Shown one piece after another: positions 42,871 through 54,589 of a stretch of DNA of 64,000 nucleotides; position 1 is the first letter of the stretch, and every line of letters begins with the position of its first letter. The notes below the pieces were generated by a model, which ran no database searches, was not told the DNA's origin, and was given only the letters and a program-made list of their open reading frames with translations. Origin of the DNA: Conus ventricosus. Taxonomy: Eukaryota; Mollusca; Gastropoda; Neogastropoda; Conidae. Both the position numbers and the translations under genes were made by a program. The DNA lies in NCBI GenBank assembly GCA_018398815.1, contig CM031607.1, forward strand, positions 92,863,326-92,927,325, read 5' to 3'.

Positions 42871-43808
42871 AGTTTTGAGGCAATACCAGCCGCCGTGGCG
42901 AAGTGGTTAGCGTCGCGGACTCCCGGCTGGGAGGTCGTGGGTTCGAATCCCATCAGAAGTCATGTGGGTTTTTCTGCCCCGACCGGCTCCTACCCAGAGT
43001 TGAGTTTGCTGCGGACTCAGCTGGGAAGACTGGGACCACACAGTCGAGTTTCATCCACTTAATGGATTCGTCTCTGAGAGTGTTGCTCAAATTTCCTGAC
43101 CAACACTGCAGGTGCCTGTATCTCTCGGGCCTGGTTGACGCCGGGATATATTATGAAAGGAAGCGTAGAGTACAGCCCTGTCATGTAGTCTCAGACCGAA
43201 ATGGAAATCCGTAGCATCATCTTAATCATCCTCATTCTCATCGATCCACATTAAAAAAAAAGATGTCTCAAATTCTGTGGCGCTTCATGCCCTTCTCTCA
43301 TGGTGACCTCAATTTCGATGTCCTCTCCAGGTTCCATCGGGGTCACCGGTATCGGCGAGTCCATGGGGGCTGTCGTTGGATGGACGTGGTGGCGCCCTCC
43401 GGAGGGAGAGCTCACTCGTGCCGGCTCCGCGACTAAGCAATTATTGTCGTCAGTAGGGGGCTTAGTAGGTGGTGTCCTGCGTATGTTAGATCAGAACAGG
43501 CACCACTGAACACCACCGAAGTGACTCGGCAGCAGTGCAGTGTCTCCTCCGGTGGGTTGCCTCTTAACGACTTGACACTGACTGCTCCCTGTGGATTGCG
43601 GTGCCGGGGCTGCGGCGGGACCGACCGGGCTGTAGCTGTGGACGGGGTGTCGGAATGAGCGGCGTGGGTGCACTGCCTCTGAGGTGATGCAGAGTCTAAT
43701 AGTAATATCACCATTGTTGTGAACAGATGTTAAATTAATCAATCATCAATCATCATCAGAGGTTGGGACAGCAAAAAAAAAAAAAAAAAAAAAAAAGTTT
43801 TGAGGCAA
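42871..43808 (+). mobile_element. Composite SINE with 13-bp target duplication and poly-A tail
   Basis: AGTTTTGAGGCAA flanks the unit at 42,871-42,883 and 43,796-43,808. The 5' part is tRNA-like: A box TGGCGAAGTGG (42,896) and perfect B box GGTTCGAATCC (42,940-42,950). An internal poly-A (43,253-43,261) ends a first module of about 370 bp. A second module of about 510 bp, related in inverse to 17,553-17,745, ends in 24 A (43,773-43,796). The whole moved as one copy, by LINE-type target-primed insertion. Confidence 0.85.
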
Positions 43809-43819
43809 ATATCTTAAGT

Positions 43820-44051
43820 AGAGAATGTAAATATGCGGGTTCAAGACCACCCATGTTATTTTGCACGAAAACCCCCTTTTCACATACAAATCACGTCCAT
43901 CTCATGTCAGTTTTGGCCAAAATTAACACCTATTTTACAAAAAAATTAACACGCAAAACCGCCAAATATTGACGCAATCGTTGTTTTAAAACGGGAGGCT
44001 TACGTGCTAGATAAGATAGGGTGATCGTGAACCCGTATATTTACATTCTCT
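43820..44051 (+). repeat. Left terminal inverted repeat of Polinton B
   Basis: Starts AGAGAATGTAAATATGCGGG. It matches the reverse complement of the right TIR through GCACGAAAACCCCC, CACGTCCATCTCATGTCAGT, and the inner GATCGTGAACCCG. The repeat is itself bounded by inverted 31-bp copies: 43,820-43,850 outer and 44,021-44,051 inner, 28 of 31 bases matching. Confidence 0.95.
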
Positions 44052-44101
44052 CCAGGGATATAAAAAATCTAATGGTTTAATTAGCTATACTACTTCCAAC
44101 A

Positions 44102-44842
44102 CTATTGACGCCCGCGGGACTGAGCCCTCCCTACTTTTCTAATATTATCTTCTACCTCAAGCACTATTAACAAATCAGTACAATTAACTGGCTTTCCATC
44201 TTGATTAGTTATTTTTACATCCAATGAATTTAAAGAACCCTCAATTAATTCTTTAAATTCACCGTCCCCGCCAAACTGTATAACTGATAATCGCAAACCC
44301 TGCCTTAATTGACGGAAGTGCTCGTAGAATTGTAGATGGATAGCCATTAAACAAATTAACATCTGTTTTTAACTGTTGTAAATGGACATACAAAATTGGG
44401 TTTACGAGAAAATCAGAAGGTTTATTACCTTCAAATTGATGAACATCTTCTCTTGTACTAAATCTATAAGTTCTATCACTATTGTGGAAGCCCAAGATTT
44501 TAGCCAGGCCTTTAGGGAAAGTGTACTCTCTTCTTTCTTCTTGTGGGAAATGTATAGTAATTCTGAGGCTTGCTTCGTTGATTGTTAGCAATATACTAAA
44601 TTCGCTAAGTGCTTTTTTTAAAGAACAAAAATTGTAATAACCTTCTGGTATTTTTACATGACTTGCTTGACTGCCTTGTTCGTTACTAATATTGATCCAG
44701 TTATTTGAGTCCCTTCAGATATGTTAACCCACTTAACTTTAAAACCAATTTCTTTAAGGGCAATCCTACAACTCCCGCGCCAATTTACAATTGGATACGT
44801 TAAGAACACACGCTCGTTTTGCTTGGTTATATAGATGTACAT
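44102..44842 (-). pseudogene. Polinton minor structural protein (possible penton/jelly-roll), copy B
   Basis: Read from 44,842: MYIYITKQNERVFLTYPIVN, then NISEGTQITGSILVTNK. After shifts near 44,640 and 44,330 come INEASLRITIHFPQE, KGLAKILGFHNSDRT, LYVHLQQLKTDVN, and the C-terminal VKITNQDGKPVNCTDLLIVL. The pattern of a small beta-rich protein with an -ILGF- segment and the C-terminal DDTG/QDGK-type strand is one I associate with a conserved Polinton/adintovirus structural protein, perhaps the vertex (penton) protein; that role is inference. About 247 codons. Its copy A partner would lie left of this window. Confidence 0.6.
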
Positions 44843-44879
44843 CTTTTTTATAACTATTTAAAAAACTATTTAAAAATAA
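44843..44879. promoter_or_regulatory. A/T spacer between divergent structural genes
   Basis: 37 bases, almost pure A/T with two ACTATTTAAAAA units, between the minus-strand start at 44,842 and the plus-strand ATG at 44,880. A likely bidirectional promoter by position only. Confidence 0.4.
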
Positions 44880-46120
44880 ATGGCAGCCTTTAAATATATT
44901 GAACATGCTACTTACAATGTAGGAGCGTTTTATAACCCCAAATCTTTAGACTTTAGCAATTTAACCATTGCCGTAGATGGATCATACGGCTTCCAAGTCA
45001 GACTTGTAAATCCACTAACTAGATATTTAAATCCGCCAATAAAGAGTGACAGAGTGCCATCAGCATGGTCATCTCGCCCTATGGCTTTTTTCCAGAATCA
45101 GTTAAATTTTGCTGTTTACTGTGCAACTACTGGCTGCGGTGTTTCATATGCAAACCATTTAAACCATCCTAATCTTTTAGTAAGGTCAGTATATAACTTT
45201 CATGTTTATTACCAGTACAGACGCATACTAACTGAACTACAAGTAGTTCTCCCTAACGACAACGCGTTTTATCCTTTCAACAGCCCATGAACAATAAGGC
45301 ATATGAAAGAATTCTGCAACGATTTAACATTGATCTCTTCAACTGATTTTAACAAAAGTTTAGACCGCAATCATGGGTTAGGCCACATTGTTATTTGTGG
45401 GGCGCTAAAAGAGAATTATACTTATGACTACTGGCCTGGCAACTACCTCTTTCCACCTTAAGCACAAGTTCGATTGGGATCCATAGAACAAAAACATCCT
45501 AATGCCCTGGACACATTTATTTAGATGAAGTAAAGGCTAACCATGCCTGGGAGTGTGCAAAGGGACTTATTGACTCCATACGGACATACGTTTGTTGGTC
45601 TATTAGGAGCACAAGCACAGATAAGTCTAGCTTAGTAGATCTTTTACAGGCTTTGATCCAGAAAAACAATTTCTATTTAATTTTAGAAGATGCTATTACT
45701 CTGCTGTTGTTTTGCCTGCCTGCATACAAAGGTATCAGACGTTCTTGCACATGCTAGGTCAAAAGGTTTGACTTTGTTGTAGGGCCATGGATTATACTTG
45801 CTGCTCTGACCTTAGGACTGCAGATTGGCATGATACAGAATTATAACAAATGAAATCCTCATAGGGCTGAGGACGAACAAGACTTAGGACACAATAAATA
45901 CCTTATACCCTAGCGCCCGCCCCTCCATCCCATTTTAAAGAAAGTACCCTAGCCTGAAGAAGACGATCGGTTATAAGCGCCCACAGCAGAGCGATCCCTC
46001 AGCCAGAAAGCAGTCCAGGAGAAGCGCCACCTGTTAATGTACAGCGCACTAACAGTCACACATAGCGCAAAGACAGCCCTCGTTGTATTTTTAACTTTTA
46101 CTGGAATTTTTTTTTTTTTT
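44880..46120 (+). pseudogene. Polinton structural (capsid-like) protein, copy B, with intact N-terminus
   Basis: Starts MAAFKYIEHATYNVGAFYNP. It is open for 136 codons through DFSNLTIAVDGSYGFQVRLV and LNFAVYCATTGCGVSYANHL to HVYYQYRRILTELQVVLPND. Beyond 45,290 the frame breaks repeatedly but still shows AYERILQRFNIDLF, LDRNHGLGH, YDYWPGNYLFPP, and pieces of the SIRTYVW...LGAQAQ segment seen in copy A. It shows what the start of the copy A gene, cut by the window edge, must have looked like. Function unknown; conserved next to the capsid cluster. Confidence 0.65.
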
Positions 46121-47443
46121 TAAAAAGCCATACTTTATTTCACTAAAATTAAATCCAGCAGAGCTAGGCACGCCTAACGTCCACAGATGGTCAGCCATAT
46201 AACCAAGCAACTTTCCTATTGTAGACAAAACCCAACTAACAACACTGCCTATTATGCAGGAAGAGCATCAAGCGCTTTGGCTGAGCTAACTTCTTTAATA
46301 AGTTAGATAGATGGAGTAATTGTTTTCTAATCAACTTTTACAGGAGAGGTGTTGGAGGTGGTACTAGGGCCTGTTGCGCGCACTACTGTTAAAGCAAAAC
46401 AAGTGTAGAGATAGCAAACCCAACAGCTTGTTTAAAATACTAACTATTGTAATCCCCTGTTCCTGAACAGAGTCCTTATTTTTTTCCTTTCTGCTAGCGT
46501 AGTATTTTCATAAAGTATTTTGTTTAGTTTCTCTTTACTCTGCTGTTTTGTGATGCTAACATGACACTCTGTTTAGTAGACAGCAATTCTAAATGGCCGC
46601 CCTTCCTGTAAGTTTTCTGCTGTTTTATTGCCTTTTCTTCTTGCCCTAAAATTGTTTCATCTGCATCAGCCAGTTTATTTTTTTATTCTTCAATTTCTCT
46701 ATCCAGCTCACCAAGTTTTGCCAAAATGTTTGGTTAGTTCGCCCCCTTATTGTTCCGTAAAGCTCATTAAGCCCCAGGATTTTCACGCATTGGCAATGGT
46801 GATGAGTCAATTGTTTTGTAACTGGCGTCTCCTCATTAAAATTTGTCTTCAATTTTCTGCTATTAGTTCTTCTGCTCTTTTTATTGAGTCTCTGCTTTTT
46901 GAGTTAAAATATTGAAAGAGGAATGTTTTGTATTTTAGATTGTGTTTGCATACTTTGCCCAAAAGCCTCTGGTAAAAAGAATTACGACTTAGGCTCTAAG
47001 CTCATAAAAGGTTTAAGTGTGCTGCCTTAGCACTAGGGTGTTTTCGCCTTATTGTGCTTAGTTTAAAAAACTTGTTTGTTGGTTTTGCGGTTGAATGAAG
47101 TACTTATTTACGCGACTCCTGCTCAGCTATTTTATTCAAATGCGCCATCTTCCTCAAATTCGTTGGGGGGTCTACTACTTCTGGTAGCTCTCGTCCTATG
47201 CTTTATAGTATGATTGAATTCGTTCTCGCAATAGTTCCTTTCGGGCTTTTGGGAGTGAAGAACCTACTCCTTCTAGTTTTTGACGAGCTTTAAGGAGTGA
47301 AGAACCTTCTCCTTTAGGCTTTTACTCAATGGGCCTGTGTCCTTCAAGCTCTTCTTGCAATGAAGGACCTAGTTATCTTCATCTTCTTCTTCAATAGGAT
47401 CAATCGGGTCAAAATCTTCTTCATTCTTTTTATTTATATTCAT
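46120..47443 (-). pseudogene. Polinton coiled-coil/membrane protein, copy B
   Basis: Partner of 857-2,087. Recognisable by the acidic start MNINKKNEEDFDPIDPIEEE, HCQCVKILGLNELYGTIRG, the coil LVSWIEKLKNKK, and a degraded VQEQGIT segment near 46,465. Long stretches have no readable frame. Confidence 0.55.
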
Positions 47444-47459
47444 TTTTTGTTTTATAAAA
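47444..47459. promoter_or_regulatory. 16-bp divergent spacer with TTTTATAAAA
   Basis: The shortest spacer in the element: minus ATG at 47,443, plus ATG at 47,460, with TTTTTGTTTTATAAAA between. It is identical at its right end to the copy A spacer (2,119-2,133). Confidence 0.45.
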
Positions 47460-48740
47460 ATGTACTCATACGGTTGTGACCTCGATCCATAAGAATGAGA
47501 AGGAACCCCCATGGCGGTATAAAAAGGTATAAGGCCAGACTGTATATTAGTGTAAAATTCTCCATCAATACAGTTCAGCTTGGACCAAGATTAATAGGTA
47601 AGTTCTGTTCTTGGCGATGACGATGTTTTAATGCCAGGGCACCGACTCTAAACTATCATCAAAATAGATTTATCATCGACGATCTTAATGCTACTGTTGT
47701 GGCTAATTTGGGCAGGGGGCTATCGTTATTCATTTTGGTAATCAAACTGGAGGGCAAATTATGTCTTAGTATAAACGAAGCAGAATTTTGCCATCTATTT
47801 GATCTATGGTTGCCTAAAAAGAAAGGAAAGAGAAAGTTTATCAGGGAATACAAGAATTCAAAACGGCCTCAAGCACGGCTTTAAGCGGCGGATGCAATGA
47901 TTGATGTTAAGATGTGGACTGTAGAAGTAGAGAAGCATTTGGCAACAGATTCTGATCCCTCTAGTTTTTGAGTTGTTAAAGAACATATGCCATATTACCA
48001 AGGCGCACTAAAAGAAATTCTTACTTATGGACTGACATTTAATCCTAGCGATTCTGTCGTTTGTCTGAAGATCCTGAAGCTACATACGCTCGGTTTGTGA
48101 AATTTCTCTTGAGTTGATGTTGTTTACTAACCCGGACTGGCCAAGAACAATCTTAACCCTGTATAAAAGTAAATCGGTTATTTATTATGAAACGTTATAC
48201 ACGCCATTACAGTAAATAGAAAACAAGCGAGACATCTCTGGAACATACTTCTAAATCAGGATCTGAAGTCTTTTAAAGGGTATTTTGTTTAGTATTTACT
48301 GAAGGAACATCTCTTTTCAGAGAGAATGAGAAGTGTTTTTTAATCCAAAATTGAAGAAGGTTGACTGCGCAATAAATGGCATGTATGATCAGTGGGATTC
48401 TGGGAGCCTGACTTTACATCACCAACACTTTGATGATAATATGAAAGTTGGTTCGAGGGAGGGCTGGCAAAGGGGGATTCATGCAGTTGATCGTGTATGT
48501 AAAAACTTCGTCTTTATGTGTAAAGACTAGAAGGAACTACTTTATAACCTAATATGGCCTGTGGCTGGTTTTTAGATCTACATGGAAAATCAGATTGTTT
48601 GGTAGTGGAGAATGGATTCGGGCAAGATGGTATAAAAATAAATATTCACAAGAAAGCAGACGGAGACGGTCCATAAAAATGCTCATTTTATGGGTTTGTG
48701 GATGCTCAGTTAAACATTGATGAAAACAGGCGAAAAGACG
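47460..48740 (+). pseudogene. MCP: Polinton major capsid protein, copy B (heavily decayed)
   Basis: Matches copy A in order: a SYG-DLDP start, RFIIDDLNATVVANLG-like text (about 47,665), FELLKNICHIT (about 47,970), FTNPDW (about 48,120), a text like LKGILF (about 48,270), FFNPKLKKVDCAINGMYDQW (48,334), LHHQHFDDNMK, CGWFLDLHGK (about 48,560), and FVDAQLNIDENR near the end. Many stops. Confidence 0.75.
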
Positions 48741-48789
48741 CAGCTCATTGATATGCAGAATGAAATTTTCTAATAAAAAACTGAGGGAT

Positions 48790-49330
48790 TGCTTGTAGTT
48801 TATACCAATGAATCCGCACAGTTCTCTTTATGCGGGATTAATGGGTTGGGGAAAACTGTCTTCGTACTGATTTGTTACAAACAATTTACAGGTTTCATTA
48901 CGAGAACTTTGTTTTATTCTGCACTAACCACATTCAGAAAACAGGTTGACAAAGAAAGGAAGTTTATTTGGAACAGACGATTTTTTTTGTTTAGTTGATC
49001 ATAGCGTCAAAATGAGCGGACTGTTTTAGAACATTTCTATAGGACTATTGGAGGATTAACTGAAACACTGTTTATTATTGATGACTGTTCAGTGAACGAG
49101 ACATTGTTAAAAAAAAGAAAAGCTCTGTCCAAAGCTAGCCTTTAGTGGCCGCCATGACTTTGTTTTGTTGTGCTCTTAACTCAAAATTCAATGCCGTCTT
49201 AAATGGACTTCTCGATCGCAGGTTTTTATAATATTCATTTGTATATTTTACACTAAGGACAAAGTAGTTTTTGAAGGAATGTTTAAGTGGAAAATTATAT
49301 ATTAAGGGACAAAAGATGAGTAAAAATAAA
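48790..49330 (+). pseudogene. FtsK/A32-type genome-packaging ATPase, copy B
   Basis: The segment CGINGLGKTVFVL (about 48,830) fits a degenerate Walker A loop. Walker B is LFIIDDCSVNETLL (about 49,070), followed by RKALSKLAFSGRHDFVLL, the sensor-like segment of Polinton packaging ATPases. A shift lies near 49,135. The gene sits directly after the capsid gene. In copy A no ATPase lies in the 26 bases between the capsid gene and the next gene. Confidence 0.7.
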
Positions 49331-50379
49331 TGAGCAGTTAGAAAAATCTAAGCACGCTAAGCTTATGCTTGCGGACTGACCCCAGTTCAATTAGTTTGTT
49401 TATTATAATTTTGTTTATTATTGATTGCTTATAATCAATTGTTTATTATAATTTTAATATTATTACAAAGAATGTCTCGAGGGACGATTGAATCAAAGTG
49501 GAGCTAGTCCTAAAAATGCACTGCAGTAGAGCTAAAAGACATAGGAGACAAACTGAGTTTGATCTATAGGTAGTGCCAGGAAATGTTTTTGGATTTGAGT
49601 TCAATGATGATGGGGTTTACAAACGATCATGAAATTGAAGTCAAAATATCGACAGCAAATATCCTACCCTAGAACAGATAAGAAATTTAAGGGGCAAACG
49701 ATTTTGGCAATTATGATACAAAATTCATAAAAGAGAGAAGAGAATGTTTGGGCGGTGCTTCTGAAGTTGACTGGAATTTATAGTTTGAACTACGGTATAA
49801 AAGCCACAATGTTATACTTATGATAAGAAAAAACAAGTGTAGAAGTGGCTTTGTAATGCAGGGGTCATTCTTGTTAAGCCTGTTCCAGGACACAACAGAA
49901 AAAAACCAGATTGAAATAGATTGGCTGGGTACTGGAATTTATGCTTCAGGTGGAATGAAGTCCGTAGCTGAAGTGGGGGGCGGACACTGTCGGCATTAGT
50001 ATTTACCCATCGTATTCATGGTACTACCTAGGCAAGGGACGGATTTTTTTCGCTTTTTTAGTACTCGAGAGAGGGGAGATACTAGTTTTTGCCAGAACAT
50101 GCGTAATTAGTGTGTACAATTATATAGGCTGAAAACTTGGTGGACTCTTAAGTTTGTTATTGCAATTACCTAAAAACGGTAGATGATTATACGCCCATGA
50201 ATCATCTGACAATGGTTTTCTGTAGGTTGACAAAGACAAACTAACAGTACGCGACTTTATTTTTATTAAGGTATGTTTGATTTTATTGCAGTTTTACTCT
50301 GCTTGATGAAGTGCTGCAGAAGGATTAATAAAAAGATATGTATATGATTTTAATTATAAAATAATTATTTAAAAATTGG
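49331..50379. other. Unassigned interior of Polinton B, probable dead gene
   Basis: About 1 kb with decayed plus-strand pieces such as MSRGTIESKWS (49,473), SSMMMGFTNDHEIEVKISTA (about 49,600) and IEIDWLGTGIYASGGMK (about 49,914). I do not recognise them; a missing Polinton protease could be sought here. Nothing equivalent lies in copy A between its capsid and membrane genes. Confidence 0.4.
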
Positions 50380-50940
50380 AGGTTAACAGGTTTAGGTTAG
50401 AGCAAACTAACTGAACTTCAATGGAAATAGAAGCGACTTGGATAAGTGTAGGATTACTAGAAAGAAATATGCTAAAGCTTTAAATACTCTTTATTATGTA
50501 ATTACTGGCTCATCAGCTGTTATGCTAGCGTAAGTGCTGGGTCTGGCGTTGCTTATTTAGCCACTGGGGCTCCAGGGGGCGCCGGCCTCTTTTGCATTAG
50601 GTGCCTTGGTCTTGGGTTTAGGCGCAGTTATGATTGTATGTGCTGTTTTATATTAAAATTATATCCTAAATTTTCAAAATCTGTCACACCGCCAATTGGG
50701 GCCCTGGCATATCAGCAAAAACTTTGTTCTTTAAGATTAAGAATAAGCAAATACCATTACAGGAGGAAAACATTAAGATGAAGAATTTCAGAAGGTATGG
50801 CTGTCGGCGATGGATTACAGTACGACAAAAAATTGAACTTCAAAAGGAGTGGGAGAAAGACTTTTACTTCTCGTCTTGTAGACACTGATGCAATTAACAG
50901 AACATTGAATAATCAAACACTGAGCGGTTAAACAAAATAG
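50380..50940 (+). pseudogene. Polinton glycine-rich membrane protein, copy B
   Basis: Partner of 3,423-4,127: a TELQWK-like start, SVSAGSGVAYLATGAPGGAG at about 50,530-50,590, and a basic C-terminal tail (KLNFKRSGRKTF). Several shifts. Confidence 0.55.
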
Positions 50941-50999
50941 ATCAAAAAAATATGGGTAACAAAAAATAAATTATAGTTTAGCAAACAAAACTTTTTTTT

Positions 51000-52030
51000 T
51001 TGTTAACTCTCTGTGTTTGGCGGGACAACTTGAGCTCTTCAGAACAAACGATCTTTTAGGGGGCAGGCATTTTAGATGTTAGAATAGCGCCGCTAGAAGA
51101 AAGAGTTTCTTCTTAAATAATACACGGGAGGGGTTGTTTTCATGGATTTCTTTCAACTTCTTAAAAATCTACGCTCATTTTAGGGTCTGTGGCTCTATTT
51201 TTAACTCGCCCTCTGCTCGCCAGGGAGCATACACTGTATACTTACTTTTAGTCCAAACGGCAAGAAGTGTTTTTGTGTCCTGCGCTTCTTCAGTTATGCT
51301 TATTTTTTTTTTTAACTTGATTGCGTTTATGGTTTAAGGGCCTGGTTGCTTTAAATTCTTCATTGTTCATGGCGCTTAAGACTGCCGGAAAGCTCCTAAC
51401 CATTCTGTGTGCGCGGTCTGTAACTTCGTAGTGTACTTCGTAGTGTCCATAATTTATCTGTGAGAATTGTTAGGTTTTAACAGGCGTTCAGCTAGATTCT
51501 TATTAAAGTTTTTGACTTGGGCTTGGTGCCGATGGTTGCTGGGATCCCTATTTTTTTTATTTAAACATTGATGTTTTAAAAACAGCTGGTTTACAGTACC
51601 TTTAAACTCTTTCATCATACAACTTATTGAACCATCCTTGGATATTTAATGGGATGCATTGTATATTTGTTGTTAAAGACTTAAGCCACAGCAGTTGAGC
51701 CTTTTATCGGTAAAGGCTCAGGTCTTTGTATCATGAGCCATGTCAATCAAGTCAGAGCATACTTAAACTTTTTTCTTCATAACTTTTGTCATGTGGTAGA
51801 TACATGCAAGTCCATCTGGTGTGGTTGTCATTTGGAACTGAGTTAACAATCTAGGCCTTGATTATTATTTTGGGGGCAGGCAGATAATATTTGCCAAATT
51901 GGCCTGTTTTGAAAGACAGTCTTTCGATTGATTCAGACACTCTAGCAGCTGTAATTAGTTTTTCAATAGCGGGCTTTCCTTTCCAATACCCTTTAGGAGG
52001 ATAATATTTTTTGTACTTCGTATTGTTCAT
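51000..52030 (-). pseudogene. INT: Polinton integrase, copy B
   Basis: Partner of 7,962-8,915. N-terminus MNNTKYKKYYPPKGYWKGKP, then AIEKLITAARVSESIERL and YYLPAPK. Degraded DDE-region pieces follow around 51,400-51,800 and the C-terminal LPFGLKV...LPGE text around 51,200-51,280. In-frame stops throughout; not functional. Confidence 0.8.
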
Positions 52031-52079
52031 ATTTTTTTTGATTTTTAATTGTTTTTTAGATTGATTATGCGTGAAGAGA

Positions 52080-52460
52080 GATTGCTCCCATAGCACCTAT
52101 ATAATAAAGCCATTTCCTCTCTATTTTCTGTTCCTCAGTTGGCTCATATAATAGTCAGACTGTTCTGGCAGGCGCGATGTTAGAAATTTTTCCTGTCACT
52201 ATGTAATTCTTCAATCATGGAGTCATCTACGTCTGTATATGTGTGTTCTGCTTGCCACTGATTCTCCTTAACTTTTTATAATAAAGCTATGTGTGCAAAT
52301 TCGTTCTTTTCTCATAAGCGTCTGTGACTTAGCTAAATTTCATTGCCTTGTTATGCCGTGCTCTGTCTTCATCAGACCGCAATTTAATAATACATATTAG
52401 TGCTTCCAGAGAGCTAAAGGCGTTAACCTTAGCTCCTCCTACATCTTAAACTTCTCCTCC
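52080..52460 (-). pseudogene. Polinton small membrane protein, copy B
   Basis: Partner of 8,923-9,331: the minus strand shows decayed text for VNAFSSL (about 52,420), LRSDEDRARHNKAM (about 52,370), and the DVDDSMIEELHSDR-like segment (about 52,210-52,240). Confidence 0.45.
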
Positions 52461-53011
52461 ATCTTGGTATAATTAAATATTTTCTTTTTTATATGTATTA
52501 ATCTTTCTATGAATAATATTTTCTGGGATAATATTTGTTGCAACAAAAAATGTACTTTTGATGGCATTCTGCAGTTAAATTACTACTAAACATTAACATA
52601 TCCTCATTGTCTACCTTCCTAGATCGCTGGCTTCTTTTTAAACATGTTTTTTGCTAACAGCTATAGCCTATTCTTAAGACCGCTAATCACAGCAGGTGGT
52701 TATATGTGTTTTGATAATCTTTTTTTCACTCTTCTTTTATTAACTAAAAAAATAATTAATATAATCATAATATGTAAGACTGTATATGTGCTTTTTAATC
52801 AATTAATCTTTTGTTGGTTTTAAAGCTAAAAATAAGGTTGATACTTGATTTGGCGAAATACTTCTATCATTACCATGTTGGGCGGTTTTAGTATTAACAT
52901 GCATTTTGCAAGGGTAGAATAAACTATACACCATCGATAGGCACGGCATTATTACCCAGCGTTTACCTCATGGTTTTAAATGTATTAGATTATTTTTTAA
53001 TGCTTTTTAAA
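52461..53011. other. Unassigned AT-rich stretch of Polinton B
   Basis: This is where the partner of 9,358-9,588 is expected, but no convincing reading remains. Confidence 0.4.
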
Positions 53012-53450
53012 AATGGATTGTGACCGAACTATTAAAGTTGAGTGAGCAGGCAGACTACTCCGCAGACAATGCCATAAGATAGATTTACTCTTCTGGCCGC
53101 GTGTGGAAAAAACTAATCAGTATTTAGGGCGTTGAACCTTAGTATTGAACAGATTTCAACAACTATCTAAATCAGACGTTGAGAAGTACTACGCTAGGTA
53201 CGATGCACAGCTAGGATCAAAATGGTTTAGATCAGTAGGTGACAATGATTTGCCTAATATGCGTGTTAGTAAGTAAAGTAAGATGGCGCCTGTGATCAGA
53301 AGAAGATTTATAAATTATGACTTTTCACATGATCCGGTTTTAAACAAGTCCCTAGAAACTCTTGCATGTGACAGGTATTACAGATTGGGAACTATGCTAT
53401 GTCAATTAATCATGGATTAATTACTTTTAATCATATTAATTTTGTTCAAA
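53012..53450 (+). pseudogene. Polinton conserved protein (YDAQLGS family), copy B
   Basis: Partner of 9,630-10,102, with KTNQYLG, QQLSKSDVEKYYARYDAQLG, DFSHDPVLNKSLETLACDRY, and NHINFV at the end. Shifts near 53,130 and 53,280. Confidence 0.6.
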
Positions 53451-53474
53451 TTAATTTAATCGCAATAAAAAAAA

Positions 53475-53930
53475 ATGAGCGATAGGAAGAAGATGACCCA
53501 GCAGGACAATCCGCAGGAGATGTGAATGCACACTAAGAGAATGTTACACAATGTGAATGTACCGGAAGTGAGTAATGTTTCCAAGTCTACCATATGTCCT
53601 GGAAGTATTGAGGCTGGGGCGTAAACTAGCTGAATGGAACAGACTGCAAAAAGCAAAAACCAATCAGTAAAACAAAAATTGTTAGGTAGTAATAACAACA
53701 TCACACCTGCAACAACAAACCCAATTAACAAAAACACCAAATCAAAACAAACGATAAGATGTTTTATTATGTATTGGCTGCTGGTGTTGTTGGTGGGGGA
53801 GGGTTTTAGCATACAATGTTAACGCCATAATTAGAAGCAAAGTCATAAACCCACAACCCAGGTAAAGATGAAGAACCACTTCTGCATAAAAAAGAGCAAA
53901 CCTCCTGTTGTAGACCCATTTTCTATGTAA
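53475..53930 (+). pseudogene. Polinton basic membrane protein, copy B
   Basis: Partner of 10,103-10,586 by position and text: MSDRKKMTQQDNPQEM start, GRKLAEWNRLQKAKT, and a glycine-rich hydrophobic span near 53,770-53,810 (YVLAAGVVGGGGF). The frame is broken. Confidence 0.55.
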
Positions 53931-54140
53931 TAGTTTTTAAGAACTTGTTAAAGTACAGTAAGAAACTAGTGAAGTACAAGTTAAGTTAGTTTTAGAAAGT
54001 ACTTTTTAAGTTAAGCGCAAGTAAAATTACAAGTTAAGTTGCAAAAAAAATAAGTTCTAGTTTTAAGTTACTAGTTTAGGTTCCTCTTAATAAGTACTAG
54101 TTATGTTCTTTAAGTAAGGTTAGGTGTGATAAGTTCGTAT
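53930..54140. repeat. AAGTACTT/AAGTTAACTT-like repeat tract, Polinton B
   Basis: Dense short palindrome-like units (AAGTACTTTTTAAGTTAAG, ACAAGTTAAGTT, AAGTACTAGTTATG). It holds the same place as the AAGAACTT tract of copy A, directly after the last plus-strand small gene. Confidence 0.6.
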
Positions 54141-54589
54141 GTAGTACGTGTGTGTTTCTTAATGTGAAGTACAGTCATGTCAGTCAAGTTAATCTTTTAA
54201 AGTTCTCAATGCCATACGCTATGAAAACTCAGGACTGACGTATAAGTTCTCTGTTATTGTTAGAGATAGCGATTTCTTGTTAACAGCAAGTTGTGTTTAC
54301 TTGATGAAGAGTAGAGAGCTGATTAACTTTTGTGTGAATAAATTACTTTGGTTCAAAGAGGAGCTTGCTTGTTGTTTTCGTGAATATATTTTTTTGCAAA
54401 CTTTTTTCCTTTCTATAGCCTTTCGACCTTTGCCTCTTCATTTCAGCTTCGCGACCTGGCCCATTGCAACGCTATACATCTTTGACCGCAACACTACATA
54501 TCTCGCTCGCTCGCCTTCCTGTCCCTTTAAGTTCAATTCTACTTCATCTCCCTGCGTTTATCACTTTATTGTTCACAGTATGATGTAAA

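Noticed and set aside
42888..42960. tRNA gene
   Set aside because: A and B boxes are good, but the segment continues into a SINE body with poly-A and target duplication and has no proper acceptor-stem pairing.
49331..50379. Adenovirus-type protease of Polinton B
   Set aside because: Looked for a His/Asn/Cys catalytic pattern; the sequence is too decayed to support it.
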